Source of the DNA: Persicaria tinctoria
Lineage: Eukaryota; Streptophyta; Magnoliopsida; Caryophyllales; Polygonaceae
Length of the DNA: 64,000 nucleotides
Assembly (NCBI GenBank): GCA_037127255.1
Contig: JBANSL010000009.1
Coordinates: forward strand, 31,437,475-31,501,474
Direction: 5' to 3'
Shown piece by piece: positions 21,401 to 32,914 of the stretch; within the stretch, counting starts at the first letter, position 1, and each line of letters opens with the position of its first letter. Both the position numbers and the translations under genes were made by a program. The notes below the pieces were generated by a model. The model made no database searches. It had not been told where the DNA came from and saw only the letters and a program-made list of their open reading frames with translations.

Positions 21401-22595
21401 GAATCACAAAGTTAGACAATCGAACCAAGTGCGGAAATAAGGTAAAGCAAATAAGTAAAGGACACGGGTAATTGTTTACGAGGTTCAGCACAACTGGCCT
21501 ACGACCCCACCTAGGGTTCTTCCACAACCCTAGGATTCAAAGGCTTTATTGAATGCTTAGCTTAGGATCCTAATAGCTCACCGAGAAGCCTCTCTCCTAT
21601 ACAATTGCAATCTAGTCAACTCACGTTCCCTTGGAGTCCTAGACCAATCTAGAAGAGCCCCAGCTCTCTCAGCTATCTAGTACAATCCTCTAACTCTCGC
21701 AAATCAATAGCCTAGTGCAACTTCCCGAGTTATAAACTCTCGAGTAACACTTGAAATAAATATAACCTATAAGCTCACAGTGACTCTCAAAGGCTTTGAA
21801 ATAAACAACAAACTATTTGAGCGCTTTGCAGAGAGACACTTGGAAGACAGATCGCTTGAATGAATGAAGCTCGTGTGTAGCACTTGTACTTCTGTCTTCT
21901 TCTTCCTTTCCTTTATATAATAGCATGAAGATAGCATGGAGCGTGAGGATCTTCATCACCAGATCTCCAACGGCTCTTTCCAATCAGGTTGATCTTGGAT
22001 CTTCTATTTAAGGACACTTCGAAGCCATGATCTATTTTTGAACCGATCTTCTCAACAAGTAAAAGGAAGGATGTAATCTGATTTATACTTCCTGAAATGG
22101 TTAGTTATTCATATATATATATAATATAATGGAAGTATATAATAAGATAAAATAATATACGAATAATAAGATAGGTTTTGTATTTCATCAACTGTTAACG
22201 CTCCAAGGCCTTTGACACAAATATCCTGTCAAAGCCTTTGGAACATCTTTTCCGATTTTCATCAAGGGAGAGAGTTATCAAACATTTATATTGGAAATAT
22301 CAAAATATTATTTATAAAAGAATTGAAATCTTACCCTGGCCTCCAGATCATTGTTATGTGTCCGCCGTGCTTTAGATATATGGTATTCATTTCCATTAAT
22401 ATGCTTCCTGAGTGCATCGTAATAGGTCTGATGAAATTCAGCAGATGCCATATAATTTGCCCTTTCCCTTGTGGTGAACGTCTCCGCTGCTTCTTCCAAG
22501 ATTTTCATGTGGTATCCTGGGTATTGGATTTCATCTAGTGCATCCATCTCCCTGTAGTAATTTTCTGTGAACTCTACTGGCCTGATTCCTGCCAT
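12402..22595 (-). CDS. Unrecognised two-exon MULE gene (130 codons), intron carries Sirevirus
   Basis: Exon 1 is 22595-22335 (87 codons, starts MAGIRPVEFTENYYREMDAL) and ends AGG|GTAAGA. Exon 2 is 12533-12402 (43 codons plus TAG), after an acceptor TATGCAG|TTG. The frame is continuous across the junction. Outside the Sirevirus (12561-22280, TSD AACAT) the intron would be only about 80 bp, so the retrotransposon landed inside a small intron. The predicted protein is charged and probably helical throughout, with a Glu-rich C-terminus (LVEEQERLEDTLQMVEGF). I recognise no family. A TATATATA motif lies about 107 bp upstream of the ATG. It could be an accessory transposition protein or a captured host gene. 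No stop or frameshift is seen, but splicing over a 9.8-kb intron is uncertain. Confidence 0.6.
12561..13571 (-). repeat. 3' LTR of Sirevirus-like element
   Basis: 1011 bp; on the minus strand it begins TGATAACTCTC and ends CGAACCTTCA. Around 13493-13542 it has an imperfect palindrome built on CTTTGACA and TGTCAAAG. The purine tract AAGGAGGAGAT lies immediately upstream on the minus strand (13572-13582). Confidence 0.93.
13572..13925 (-). other. Sirevirus 3' non-coding region with purine tracts
   Basis: Contains the purine tract next to the LTR (13572-13582, minus strand AAGGAGGAGAT) and a second tract at about 13787-13798 (minus strand AAAAAGGGGGAGATG). Paired words like CAAAGGTTTTCAAGG and CCTTGGAAGACC echo the LTR palindrome. 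Multiple purine tracts and palindromic words in non-coding DNA are described for Sireviruses. Confidence 0.6.
13926..15694 (-). pseudogene. Env-position ORF of the Sirevirus (two broken frames)
   Basis: The first part (from ATG 15694) has a Lys/Pro/Ala-rich N-terminus, very long Glu/Asp runs with a predicted coiled coil, a Ser/Pro stretch (PSPSPPPPPSPKKRK), then a globular region (WNLINLETVYYPELTRLFY). The second frame (14648-13926) continues that globular region (GVRISLNSNDFADSLGLPTP). Together they resemble the 'putative plant transposon protein' domain found after pol in such elements. A local duplication of about 120 bp at 14655-14810, with repeated AATAAGGTTCCAGGCAGGGG, separates the two frames. 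The function is unknown; envelope activity is not shown by the sequence. Confidence 0.65.
16164..19415 (-). pseudogene. Sirevirus-like Copia pol, one in-frame stop
   Basis: From the 5' end of the frame: aspartic protease motif (WVIDSGCSRHM), GAG-pre-integrase zinc region (WHRRLGHVS...CNACTRGKQ), integrase core with the Asp residues (HMDLCGP, RSDHGREF) and Glu (QQNGVVERKNR), Copia reverse transcriptase (ARLVAQGYNQ, YVDDILFG), and RNase H (YSDADFAG, STAEAEY), ending at TGA 16164-16166. An in-frame TAA at 18561-18563 interrupts integrase. The frame differs from gag by one base at a 4-base overlap, and a splice-acceptor-like TTTGTTTTGCAG lies there, so either frameshifting or splicing could join them. 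All catalytic motifs that I can check are present. Confidence 0.85.
19412..21211 (-). CDS. gag: Sirevirus-like Copia gag
   Basis: 599 codons, uninterrupted, from ATG 21211, about 45 bp downstream of the primer-binding site. An N-terminal UBN2-type capsid region (about residues 20-220) is followed by an acidic stretch, a CCHC knuckle (CFECGETDHFVKDCP, about residue 305), a second acidic and coiled-coil region, and a second knuckle (CHHCARKGHVKETCP, about residue 535), with a VWVPKGT motif close to the end. Two widely spaced knuckles and a long coiled coil are longer than ordinary Copia gag and fit Sirevirus gag. The expected role is capsid formation and RNA packaging. Confidence 0.85.
   Translation of the reverse strand: MSGEASGGFAQGRSTSRPPLFVGNNFVYWRSLMKMFIIDQDLELWNIIENGPKIPEKEGPNDTKVAKKESDYNQADLETISKNYRAINLLYCGLSTEEFNRISSCRSAKEIWDKLVVTYEGTSQVKDTKISIFLRKYELFKMKSDESIKAMFTRFTEITNNLDSLGKSFTNVEKVRKILRCLPKEKWGPKVTAIEEAQDLTTLPLDDLLGKLITHEMILNEDDGELPASTKNLALKSKKDESKDGSDSEDEDDDEDDPFALITRGLARILKMKKQFNNKDGSESSKFRGKPQYNKYEKKTKPLSCFECGETDHFVKDCPQKTKSQPKKGDKWKKKAMVATWSDSDSDSDDEKANICLMASENESHDEKLEATVRELMESPKEVLSEFLSNMIANEEKLIAQTNILIKRTVDQEKTIEDLSMRVKGLEASYSGLDIKVKTLDSEKSEVKQDLSSLRNVHHDLENEKISLNKKILDQQTTLISFTKSKGTLDKMLGEQQSSLNKSGIGYDPKFLKKQHITTFVKAKGSRTSPICHHCARKGHVKETCPYRRKDPYIIRNTFPVHLRKERITQVWVPKGTILPNMVYPNNGSKFAYWSSHKG
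21256..21267 (-). other. Sirevirus primer-binding site
   Basis: The minus strand reads TGGTATCAGAGC, complementary to the 3' end of initiator tRNA-Met, two bases from the end of the 5' LTR. Confidence 0.9.
21270..22280 (-). repeat. 5' LTR of Sirevirus-like element
   Basis: 1011 bp, about 99% identical by eye to 12561-13571, with the same TG...CA ends. The right flank AACAT completes the target-site duplication. Confidence 0.93.
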
Positions 22596-23386
22596 TTCCG
22601 ATTGACTGACTTTGGTAGTTTTTGAAATGGAAAGAGGGAGAGAGCACTGGATATCAGTTTTTGATGTTTAAATTGTGCCTTTCTAATGAAGGGGTGTCTC
22701 TGTATATATAGGCAAATATTTTGCAGTTTCGGCCATTTTAACTTCTTCATTTAAGAAGTTTTAACTTTCTATTAACTGTTTTTTGTCTTAAAAGCCGAGA
22801 GGCCCAATGCATGTTTATCTTTTTCTTTACCCTATTATAGGTCCTAAAAACTGTGTGTTCCCAATGTAAATGTGATTTAACATGTCTAACTTTTTCTGTT
22901 TCACAGTTAAAAAGTGATATTCTAATAACCAAAATTGCATTTATATCCTTATGTTGTTCACATTTAATAGAGTTTTGTTCGCGGTAAATAGACCGTTATA
23001 TTTTGTCCGTTTTTCTAACTGCTTTTTGCCTGAAAAAACATGTTATCACCTATCCATGTCTTTTTGTTTTTTTTTTGGTGGAAAACTATATTTTCTTAAT
23101 ATTGCAATGCTTGTTGATATTTCCCACTAATAAGTAAATGTGTAAACACATATCATTGTTGTCCACTTATAATACTTAAAAGTCAAAACAATGGTAAATC
23201 ATCATAAAATAGTGGTTCATTCACCAACAGTCAAAGACTGTTGGTGATCCTTGTTATAAACTGTTAATAAGTAAAAGTGCAACTATAAATCCTTGATGTT
23301 CATAGATAGCAGGTAAAAGTGCAAACAACGTTAAATAAAAAAAAATTGCTTCCTTGCTCAACAGTCAAGTGTGTTGCTTGGTGCTC
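22596..23386 (-). promoter_or_regulatory. Upstream region of the small MULE gene, TATA-like box
   Basis: On the minus strand a TATATATACA motif at 22711-22702 lies 107 bp before the ATG at 22595, at a plausible promoter distance. The rest, up to the transposase stop at 23387, is AT-rich, without coding frames, and carries the MULE-specific words GTTGTTCACATTTAA and TTGTCCACTTATAA. Confidence 0.45.
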
Positions 23387-24177
23387 TCATTTTTTGTTTT
23401 CTGGGCAAGTTCTGCTGTTGTAAGGAGCATATTGAATGCAGATTGACGAGAGGGTTTCTCGACCAAATAAATTTGTTGTCAAGACCCCGCTATAGGATAG
23501 TGGAGTCAGGTTTGTCCTCAGGAGAGAAGTCAGCGGTTCTAGGTTTAGTGTGTTTTGGGGTTCAGGGATAGCGGGAAAAGGTGGGGAGGTTGTTGTCGAC
23601 AAAGAATAGAGGGGTCGATGTCGATGGATGGAGAGGAAATGGTGGTTGGTGTTGGGTAGAATATGTGCCGAATAAAAATAATAAAATAAAATAAATGAAG
23701 ATGCAAACTTCCAAGGTTAGGGATCACCACAACAATAAACATATGTGTAGATCATAAATCACATAAAGATGCATGCTTTATATCAAAGAATCGACTTTCG
23801 CAAAATCCAACAATTTAGGTGATAGAGGCTCTCGCATAAAAACCTAATTTGTTTCTACCTTTTCTTAATTAGGATTAGTCGGCTCTCGCAAATAAACCCT
23901 AATTACTATCCAATTCATAATAAGATCACTTTCGCTTCAATATCATGAATAAGGAATTTCCTCAACTCTCGCAAAGGATTAAGCACATAGGTAGATGATG
24001 ATAAAGACATATAAATTCATGGATTTATAAATCAAACACACATATCTATGTTGGGATCACCCCAACCCTAGAAGAAGGAAATTAGAAACAAAACATCATA
24101 AAAGAAATTAACTTTAACATAAAATAAACTAAAACTTACAAAACCTTCCAAACGTTCCTCCTCTCTCGCCTCTTCTC

Positions 24178-24278
<101 letters not shown>

Positions 24279-24589
24279 TCCTCCCTCTCTCCTCTGCTTC
24301 CTCCTTGCGCCCTAAGACGACTTTTCTTGAATGAATGAAAATCAGCCCCCCAGGGCTTTATTTATAGCCTTCTATTCCTTGCTAATCAAGGATAGAATCT
24401 CCTATCTATATCTAAAATTATATCTAAAAGCTTTAATGATAAATAAAAGCAATAAAGGAAATAAATCTAAAAGGAAAAGATAAATCTAAACTAGGTAAGA
24501 TGTCTTCCATGTCTTCTCCATAGATAGAACTTGATAGATGTTGATAGATCTCGGCCAAATTGGATAGAATTGGATCCAAGGACTCCCGA

Positions 24590-25205
24590 TCCTAGTAGGA
24601 CAGCGAAACCGCGTAACGCGCTCCCGAACACGGCTCGTCGATCTCGACTAGGGCTCCTCGAGATCGAGTAGGATTGTCGTCGACGGGTGTGGCTCGGCTT
24701 CTCGGGTGACTGGTGCTCGACAAGGCTCGGACATGGCTCGGAGGTCTAGTCGATCACGAGTAGCCCTACTCTGTATCGAGTAGGATTCGTCGTCCGACTG
24801 GCTTGGTCGGGTGGCTCTGCTCGACAAGGCTCCTATCTGGGCTCACATGTCTAGTCTATCTCGAGTAGCCCTACTCTGTCTCGAGTAGATTTGCTCATCG
24901 ACTAGGTCTTCCCGGGTGGATCTACTCGACATGCTCGGACCTTGGCTCCGGGCTCCTCGATCTCGACTAAGCCTCTTCGATATCGAGTAGGTGGTGCTCG
25001 GCTTCTCGACTTGGCACAACTCGTCGACTCCGGACATGGCGTCGAAGTGTGGTCGATCTCGACAAGGCCTCCTCGAGATCGAGTACGGTTCTGGGATCGG
25101 GTTGTCTCTGACTCAGTGTCCTCGGTCAGCTCTGCTCGACCAGGTGTGCTCGGACAGCCCTCGTCGAGATCGAGTAGAGGCTAGTCGATCTCGAGTAGAG
25201 TTCTC
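24590..25205. repeat. GC-rich field of TCGATCTCGA / TCGAGATCGA words
   Basis: Words such as CTCGATCTCGACTAGG and CTCGAGATCGAGTAGG alternate many times, in both orientations, with GGCTCGGACATGGCTCG-like spacers. The block has potential for many overlapping hairpins and is far more GC-rich than the surrounding LTR. Confidence 0.85.
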
Positions 25206-27754
25206 TCAGCTTTCTGCTCTGTTCTTGAAACGCACTTTCCCGAGTCCTCGTTCGTCGGATTGATGCATATGACCATGCGTTGGAAGGCTCTTTCCGTGGG
25301 CTACAACTCTCATAAAGACATCAAATCTTGATTCAGAACTAAGAATGGTGAAAAATGCCCTTTTCTCCAGCTGCACCATTCTTAGCCTCTCCATGAGTTT
25401 CCTTTAAGCTCCAAAGTGCGTCCGATTTCTGCGAAATATAACAAAAACATGTGTAGACCTCCATATATTACAAATAAGTGTAAACTACATAGATTCTGTA
25501 TTATTCTGACCCAAATGCATGCAAAGTATGCAGAAATTGATATAAAAGTAAGTGTAAAACATGACAAATTAGGCTCACAACACAGATAGAGCATAATCTT
25601 TTCCCCCTTTTTTGTGTTTCCATTGATATCTCCTTTCCACTTTTAAATCGCTCCCCACTCCCCTTTGTTTTTACCTGTGTTCGATCATGAATTGTAATAT
25701 TTTCAGATCTGTTAACCCCAGCAAACTCATCGAATATACTTGTCTTTGAGTTGGACGACGATTCTGAATTTGTTGCTGATATCAGGAGCTCTTGTTTTGC
25801 CTTTCTCAAGGTTTCTGTGAAACGCTTTATCTGCTCTCTATTGACCTTAATGATGTCTACACATGAATGGAATTTTGCTAGCATATTTGTGAGCATCAGT
25901 TTTTGTTCCTCCTTTTCCCTTGACTGTCTGACAACACCATTATCCAGTGTAAAGAGATTGCTTAGTGTTGCGGTCTTTGTCCACCGAGTCAGTATTAATG
26001 TGTCTGGAAACTTCTCCACTTATAAATCTTTCAAAACTGCTAATATGTGCCTGCATGGGTAGCCATTTCTGATGAACAAGTTGCAAGAACAGGAGCAGTG
26101 ATGATTAGCAATCTGGTGCTCAACACTGTACAACTTTCTATTTTGCTGCTTCAGAGTATACACTTCTATGTCTTCAATCTCTCTCACATTGGTGACTCTG
26201 CAGTTATATAATGCAGCACTCAACTCTTCCTGAAACGTTTTCCATATTCCTAGTGTATACAATGTTGATGCATGCTTCTCCAATGGAAGTGGCGAGATCA
26301 GTTTTGGTTTCAGGATTGCACAATCATAACTATTCTTCCCTTGCCTATGCCTTTGTATTTCAATTGCACTGTCACAGTACAAGACAAATTCTATTAAATT
26401 TGCTAAACAGTTTGAAAACTTACGGAAGAAGTGGTTCATGCTCTCTGAAATGGATGTTGTTCTCACTAATCCGCCAAGTTGGACATTTCTATAGTGTGTG
26501 GGTATCCACTTTTCTCTATTAAGAAACAAATCAGATAACCATGAGTGGTTTGCCATTCCAAAATCGTCCATCAACCTTCTCCATTCTGATTCAAACTCTT
26601 CAGGTGTTATATCCATGTTCCACACAATGTTCTTGAGCCTGGTTGTGAACGTGGAGTAGCCAGTCATTGTGTTGTCAATTTTCTGAGACAGCTTCTCCAT
26701 GATGTGCCACATGCATAACCTGTGTCTTGTCTCAGGGAAGACCTTCTCTACAGCTATCTTCATTGCTGGGTCTTGGTCTGTTGAGAATATTGTTGGGCAG
26801 TGACCCATTGCCTTCTTGAAATGTTCAAAAAACCAAACATATGATTCCACATTCTCATTTCGCAAACGTCCTGCCACAAACAACACACAACCTTTGTGGT
26901 GGTCATATCCTGTGAATGGACTGAAAACCATCTTGTACCTTCCATACGTATTGTAGGTTGAGTCAAATGATACAATATCTCCAAACAATGAGTAGTTCTT
27001 CCTAGAAACAACGTCAGTCCAGAACAATCTGTTGAGCTAGTCCTCTTTATCCAAATCATATGCAAAATAAAATGCATTGCATGTTTCTTGTTTGTTAAAG
27101 AAGCGATCAATAACAACCTGAGCATCAGACCCTTTAAAATAAGACAGGAGATCTCTTCTTTGATTTTTAAAATCAATTGCCAAAGGCCCAACATTGATGT
27201 ACCCTTCAACCATTTCTTGAAACAATCTGTAAGATCTTACTGTCCCAACTCCTTGTTTTGCACAATCAAGGACAAACTTTCTATGATGCGTACGCATCTA
27301 TCTATTTCTCTTCAGGTACATTTTTCCTCTCCACCCAACTCTGCCAGACAACCGATTTCTCATATTTTTTGTGTTCTTGTAATTCTTGTATTCTGCCTTG
27401 TTGCAATACAAGTACTTCAGTTTAATTAACCCTGGCTCCTTAACTATCGCTCCATGTCTTACATCAAAAGCAGCCCTATATGCATAATCCAAATAAGCTT
27501 TGATTGCTTCCTCCATTGTCTCATACACTTTTTTTTTCTGATGGCCTCAATTCCTCACTGCATATTGGTATCCAGTACATTGTACTGTTTGGTGAGATAA
27601 ACATTCTACAAGGCAGGTGCTCTTCTTGTTGTGTTGGCTCAATATCATTTTCAGGAGGTAAAATAGCAAGAGGTAATGCAGTAGCAACACCTTCAGTAGT
27701 AGATGCATCTGAACTTTCTCTATTTTCATTGTTTGTTTCCATATCAGACTCCAT

Positions 27755-28490
27755 TTATAATGTGCAATCTGTGATGTAAATAATGTATTTATCAATTAAT
27801 ATGTGCTCTTAAAATCACTATCATTGATTAACATATCTTAAAATAAAAAACTAGAGAGTTTATATTGTGCATAGTGAATATCAAATGCATTTAATCTAGT
27901 TAAAACAAGCATTGATGCAGTTAATGTACTATGAATATGCTTTTATTGAACAATAAAAAGAATCAGCACATATGCGTTTATTAATTGTTTTGGTAGGTTT
28001 TTAATTTTGAAAACCCTAAGTTGTTCTTCAATTCCGATTTTCAAAAATTGATCTTAATTGTGAATGTTTCTGTTCGAAATTCTAATTTACGTTGTAATTT
28101 AATAACGAAATGCAATGTTTATTCACCAATTCCAGAAATTAAGCATAGTTATCGAGTTTATGATGAAGAAATTGGTTTGCGTACCTATGTGCCCTTTTTC
28201 AATCGATTTTTTTTTATCCTGAGATTGGATGTTCCCCCTATGCTCGCTTTTGTGCCTTTGAATTGCAATGATGTCTTGTTTCTCGAGATTATCTGCAGTT
28301 TGCACCCAATTTTGTTTGGAAAATCCTCCATTCCGCCATCGCCGAGCGAGATCTTTGAGGAATTCCTCTCTGTCGGCGAGGAAAGGACAAGTTGAAGGCG
28401 ACCGGTCCGCTTCTGTTCTTTTTTCTCTTTTTCCCGGTCCACACCGGTTCAGTGGTTTTTTCCTTAAAAAAATCGGGACGCGCGTGTTTT
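27755..28490. other. MULE right subterminal region
   Basis: Between the transposase start and the right inverted repeat. It is AT-rich up to about 28010, then mixed. A plus-strand open frame (28021-28395) is unrecognised and may be chance. This should hold the transposase 5' UTR and promoter. Confidence 0.45.
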
Positions 28491-29378
<888 letters not shown>

Positions 29379-29986
29379 CTTTGGGATTTATTGGCCACAA
29401 CAACGTGCAAAATGGTGTTGCCCTCATCATCAGTGGCATTCAACATTTGGGTGTCCCCTACCATTTTCACTGTGAGCTGCAATGCCTCCAGCTGGTTAAA
29501 CTTTACGCACAAGTGCAAGATAGTATCCCCGCCACTGCCGCAGAGTAACAGCCCTACTCGCTCTCGAGCGAGCTGCAACAGGTGTGGCCATGATCGAGTA
29601 GTTCTTCGAGGACATGGAGCTGACCCTTGATGGCGGCCAAATGAACCGGGTTCCTCCCAGACACGTCTCGTGCAAAGCAGAGGCGTTGGGGTTGAATGAG
29701 ATGAGATACCTGACCAGTTCAAGGTGGTCGTTCCTAGCCGCTAGGTGAAGAAGCGATGACTTATCATTGGGATCAAACTCTTCAGCCATGTTAGGGTTGC
29801 GGTGGAGGAGCTCCAACACAAAAAACGTGTGCCCAAGCTTGTAGGCGACGTGCAAAGGGGAAGTGTTGGACTCCGAAGGAGGAAGGAGTCGATGGAGGAG
29901 GAACGGATCTTTGAGAAGCAAGTCTTGCAAGAGGGAATTATTCCCTTGCAAAGCTGCTTCGTATAACAATTCGATGGGTCCTAGCC
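29379..29986 (-). pseudogene. Ankyrin-repeat protein, exon 1 fragment
   Basis: The minus strand encodes a run of ankyrin repeats (ELLYEAALQGNNSLLQ, SPLHVAYKLGHTFFVLELL, SSLLHLAARNDHLELVRYL, GDTILHLCVKFNQLEAL, EGNTILHVVVANK) and ends at a splice-donor-like AAAG|GTATAT. It is closely related to the gene at 56039-56644 and resembles plant BDA1-type ankyrin proteins. Two frameshifts (near 29690 and 29560) are needed to follow the family. The N-terminal codons, including the ATG, are missing because the LTR of the gag-only array begins at 29987. Confidence 0.75.
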
Positions 29987-31725
29987 TGTTGGAATAAAGG
30001 ATAGAATTTTGTGGGCAAATCTCAATTCAATTACTGCTTAAATAAAACCAATTACGAATCTTGTTAAATAGGATAAGAAATAACAAAGCAATCCTAAAAA
30101 TATGGCCACTTCTACCAATATCCACACCACTAACAATTAATAAATTAACTAATCAAATAAATTTAAATCCTAATTTCTCTAACCTAGACTAACCCATGTT
30201 TGTCAACTAATTGAACCACAATAACATTAATTAAAAACTTCTAAAACTAAATTAATTTTGAAACATATTTCAACACCATCCTTTGCTTCAAAATCTCCTG
30301 CAATTTAATATCTTCAATTAGAGCCCTTCTCTCTTGAACTTCATCTTGACTTGAACATAATAGATGCACTTTCTCATCTAAAAGAGCTTTTCTTCAACAA
30401 GTTCTTGTGCTATTTGTGACTACTCTACATCAACTTGAAACCTGCATTTTCTTTGGATATGACCAAATCGCTTGCACTTGAAGCATTGAGGTTTACCTTT
30501 GTGCCAACAACTCTCTTCCTTGTAGGCAAATTTCTTGCAATGGTTACATTGAATCGAACCCCTCTGCTCATTGGAGTCGTCTCGATCCTTGCCATCCTTT
30601 GCTGAATTTTCTTCCTACACTTGGAAGACCTTCTCTTCTAATTTACTCTCATCAGATCTATTGATCTGATCTTCATGAGCCAACAATGAGCCCATTAATC
30701 TCTCATAGGACAAATCAGACAAATCCTTAGATTCTTCAATAGCAGCGACAACATGGTCGTACTTTTTAATCAGAGATCTCAACACTTTTGCAACAATAGT
30801 TTCATCAGTGATCCTCTCACCATAGGACCTCATCTGATTTACAACCCCAGACCCTCTAGACAAATAATTTTGAATAGACTCTTTCTCTTTCATCGCTAGC
30901 GTTTCAAATTCACGACGAAAAGTTTTCAATTTCACATCAATTACCTTCTTGTCGCCAAAATACTCTTGCTTGAGTATCTCTCATGCTTCATGAGACATTC
31001 TAGCCGATGATATTCTGGGAAATATATCGTCATCCATTGCAGATTGGATGAGAAACAACGCCTTTGCATCCTTCTTGGGATTTTCTCTCAATCGCTGATC
31101 GGGATCAACCGGTGATGGATCCGGTTCTTCATATCCTTGCTCCACCATGTCCCAATGCTCTTGAGACGTGAACAAGGTCTTCATCTTCAAACTCCATAAA
31201 TGGTACTTTTCTCCTTTGAAGATTGGAAGTAGAGCATTGGATGCAAGGTTCATCCCATTAGCAACCGACATCGCTCTTCAAATTTTGTGTTTATCTCTAA
31301 AAACACTCTTTTTTTTTCTTCTACTTGCACATAACAAACGACTCTCCCCTTGTTTTTTTTTCTTCTCTTTCTCTGTGGTGGAAAGTAGAAGAAACGATGA
31401 AGCAGTACACCCACAAAGCCTGGCTCGGATACCAAATGTTGGAATAAAGGATAAAATTTTGTGGGCAAATCTCATTTCAATTACTTCTTAAATAAAACCA
31501 ATTACGAATCCTCTTAAATAGGATAAGAAATAACAACGCAATCCTAAAAATATAGCCACTTCTACCAATATCCACCCCTCTAACAATTAATAAAATAACT
31601 AACTAAATAAATTCAAATCCTCATTTCTCTAATCTAGACGAACCCACGTTTTCACACTAATTGAACCACAATAACATTAACTAAAAACTTCTAAAACTAA
31701 ATTAATTTTGAAGCATATTTCAACA
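29987..31725 (-). mobile_element. Gag-only LTR retrotransposon B1, structurally complete
   Basis: Two 289-bp LTRs (29987-30275 and 31437-31725), a primer-binding site on the minus strand at about 31434-31419 (TGGTATCCGAGCCAGG), a gag gene, and a purine tract next to the 3' LTR (minus strand GCAAAGGATGG, 30286-30276). Total 1739 bp, with no room for pol. The flanks do not match as a target duplication because a second gag unit (B2) is fused on its upstream side. It cut the ankyrin gene at 29986. Confidence 0.8.
30430..31271 (-). pseudogene. Gag of element B1, two or more stops
   Basis: Same protein family as 31828-32721, starting MSVANGMNLASN. A Trp codon has become TGA at about 30978 (HEA* where the other copies read HEAW), and a stop follows KVFQV at about 30615. 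Further down, knuckle residues are altered (KKFAYKEESCW has lost the His). Confidence 0.8.
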
Positions 31726-31827
31726 CCATCCCTTGCTTTAAAATCTCCTAAAATTTAATGTCTTCAATTAGAGCACTTCTCTCTTGGACTTCATCTTGAC
31801 TTGAACATAATAGATGCACTTTCTCAT

Positions 31828-32721
31828 CTAAAATAGCTTTTCTTCGACAACTTCTTGTGCCATGTGTGACTGCTCTTCTTCAACTTGAAACCTGCATTTT
31901 GTTTGGATATGACCAAATCGCTTGCACTTGAAGCATTGAGGTTTACCTTTGTGCCAACAATTCTCTTCCTTGTGGCCAAATTTCTTGCAGTGGTTGCATT
32001 GAATCGAACTCCTCTGCTCATTGGAGTCGTCTCGATCCTTGCCATCCTTTGCTGATTTTTCTTCCTTCACTTGGAAGACCTTCTCTTCTAATTTACTCTC
32101 ATCAGATCTATTGATCCGATCCTCATGAGCCAACGATGAGCCCATTAATCCCGCATAGGACAAATCAGAAAAATCCCTAGATTCTTCAATAGCAGCAACA
32201 ACATGGTTGTACTTTTTAATCAGAGATCTCAACACTTTTGCAACAATAGTATCATCAGTGATCCTCTCACCATAGGATCTCATCTGATTTACAACCGCAG
32301 ACACTCTAGACAAATAATTTTGACTAGACTCTTTCTCTTTCTTCGCTAGCGTTTCAAATTCACGACGAAAAGTTTGCAATTTCACAGCAATTACCTTCTT
32401 GTCGCCAAAATACTCTTTCTTGACTATCTCCCATGCTTCATGAGATGTGCTAGCCGATGATATTCTGGGAAATATATCGGCATCCATAGCAGATTGGATG
32501 AGAAAAAACGCCTTTGCGTCCTTCTTGCGATTTTCTCTCAATCGCTGATCGGGATCAACCGGTGATGGATCCGGTTCTTCATATCCTTGCTCCACCATGT
32601 CCCAAAGCTCTTGAGACTCGAACAAGGTCTTCATCTTCAAACTCCATAAATGGTAATTTTCCCCTTTGAAGATTGGAAGTAGAGCATTGGATGCAAGGTT
32701 CATGCCATTGCTACCCGACAT
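31828..32721 (-). CDS. gag: Gag ORF of element B2, intact (297 codons)
   Basis: The only uninterrupted copy of this gag family in the window. The DUF4219/UBN2-like capsid region (about residues 1-205) contains KYHLWSLKMKTLF and DIFPRISSASTSHEAWE. Two complete CCHC knuckles follow near the C-terminus (CNHCKKFGHKEENC and CFKCKRFGHIQTKC). A gag-only protein could package its own or a partner's RNA and use another Copia element's enzymes, as known for non-autonomous plant LTR elements. Upstream it lacks a normal 5' LTR and meets an inverted LTR end instead (32853-32899), so transcription is uncertain. Confidence 0.75.
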   Translation of the reverse strand: MSGSNGMNLASNALLPIFKGENYHLWSLKMKTLFESQELWDMVEQGYEEPDPSPVDPDQRLRENRKKDAKAFFLIQSAMDADIFPRISSASTSHEAWEIVKKEYFGDKKVIAVKLQTFRREFETLAKKEKESSQNYLSRVSAVVNQMRSYGERITDDTIVAKVLRSLIKKYNHVVAAIEESRDFSDLSYAGLMGSSLAHEDRINRSDESKLEEKVFQVKEEKSAKDGKDRDDSNEQRSSIQCNHCKKFGHKEENCWHKGKPQCFKCKRFGHIQTKCRFQVEEEQSHMAQEVVEEKLF

Positions 32722-32852
32722 CGCTCTTCAAATTTTGTGTTTATCTCTAAAAACACTCTCTTTTTCTTCTCCTTGCACATAGAAAACGTCTCTCCCCTTG
32801 TTTTTTTTTCTCTCTTTCTCTGTGGTGGAAAGTAGAAGAAACGATGAAGCAG

Positions 32853-32914
32853 TAATTCAATTGAGATTTGCCCACAAAATTCTATCCTTTGTTCCAACAT
32901 TTGGTATCCGAGCC
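32853..32914 (+). other. Inverted LTR terminus plus primer-binding-like site (copy B)
   Basis: 32853-32899 equals the end of the 289-bp LTR in the plus orientation (ends TTTGTTCCAACA), followed by TGGTATCCGAGCC at 32902-32914. Together with the LTR edge at 31437 it makes a pair of inverted ends of about 45 bp around gag B2. Confidence 0.7.

Larger units (their letters stand above)
12561..22280 (-). mobile_element. Complete Sirevirus-like Copia retrotransposon
   Basis: 9720 bp with two 1011-bp LTRs (12561-13571 and 21270-22280) that differ at about ten positions by eye, and a perfect target-site duplication AACAT (12556-12560 and 22281-22285). On the minus strand the order is LTR, primer-binding site, gag (21211-19412), protease-integrase-RT-RNase H (19415-16164), an extra env-position ORF (15694-13926), purine tract, LTR. 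Long LTRs, the extra ORF after RNase H and several GGGGGAG-type purine tracts fit the Sirevirus lineage. High LTR identity makes this one of the youngest insertions here. A stop codon in integrase and a rearrangement in the last ORF suggest it is not fully competent. Confidence 0.92.
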
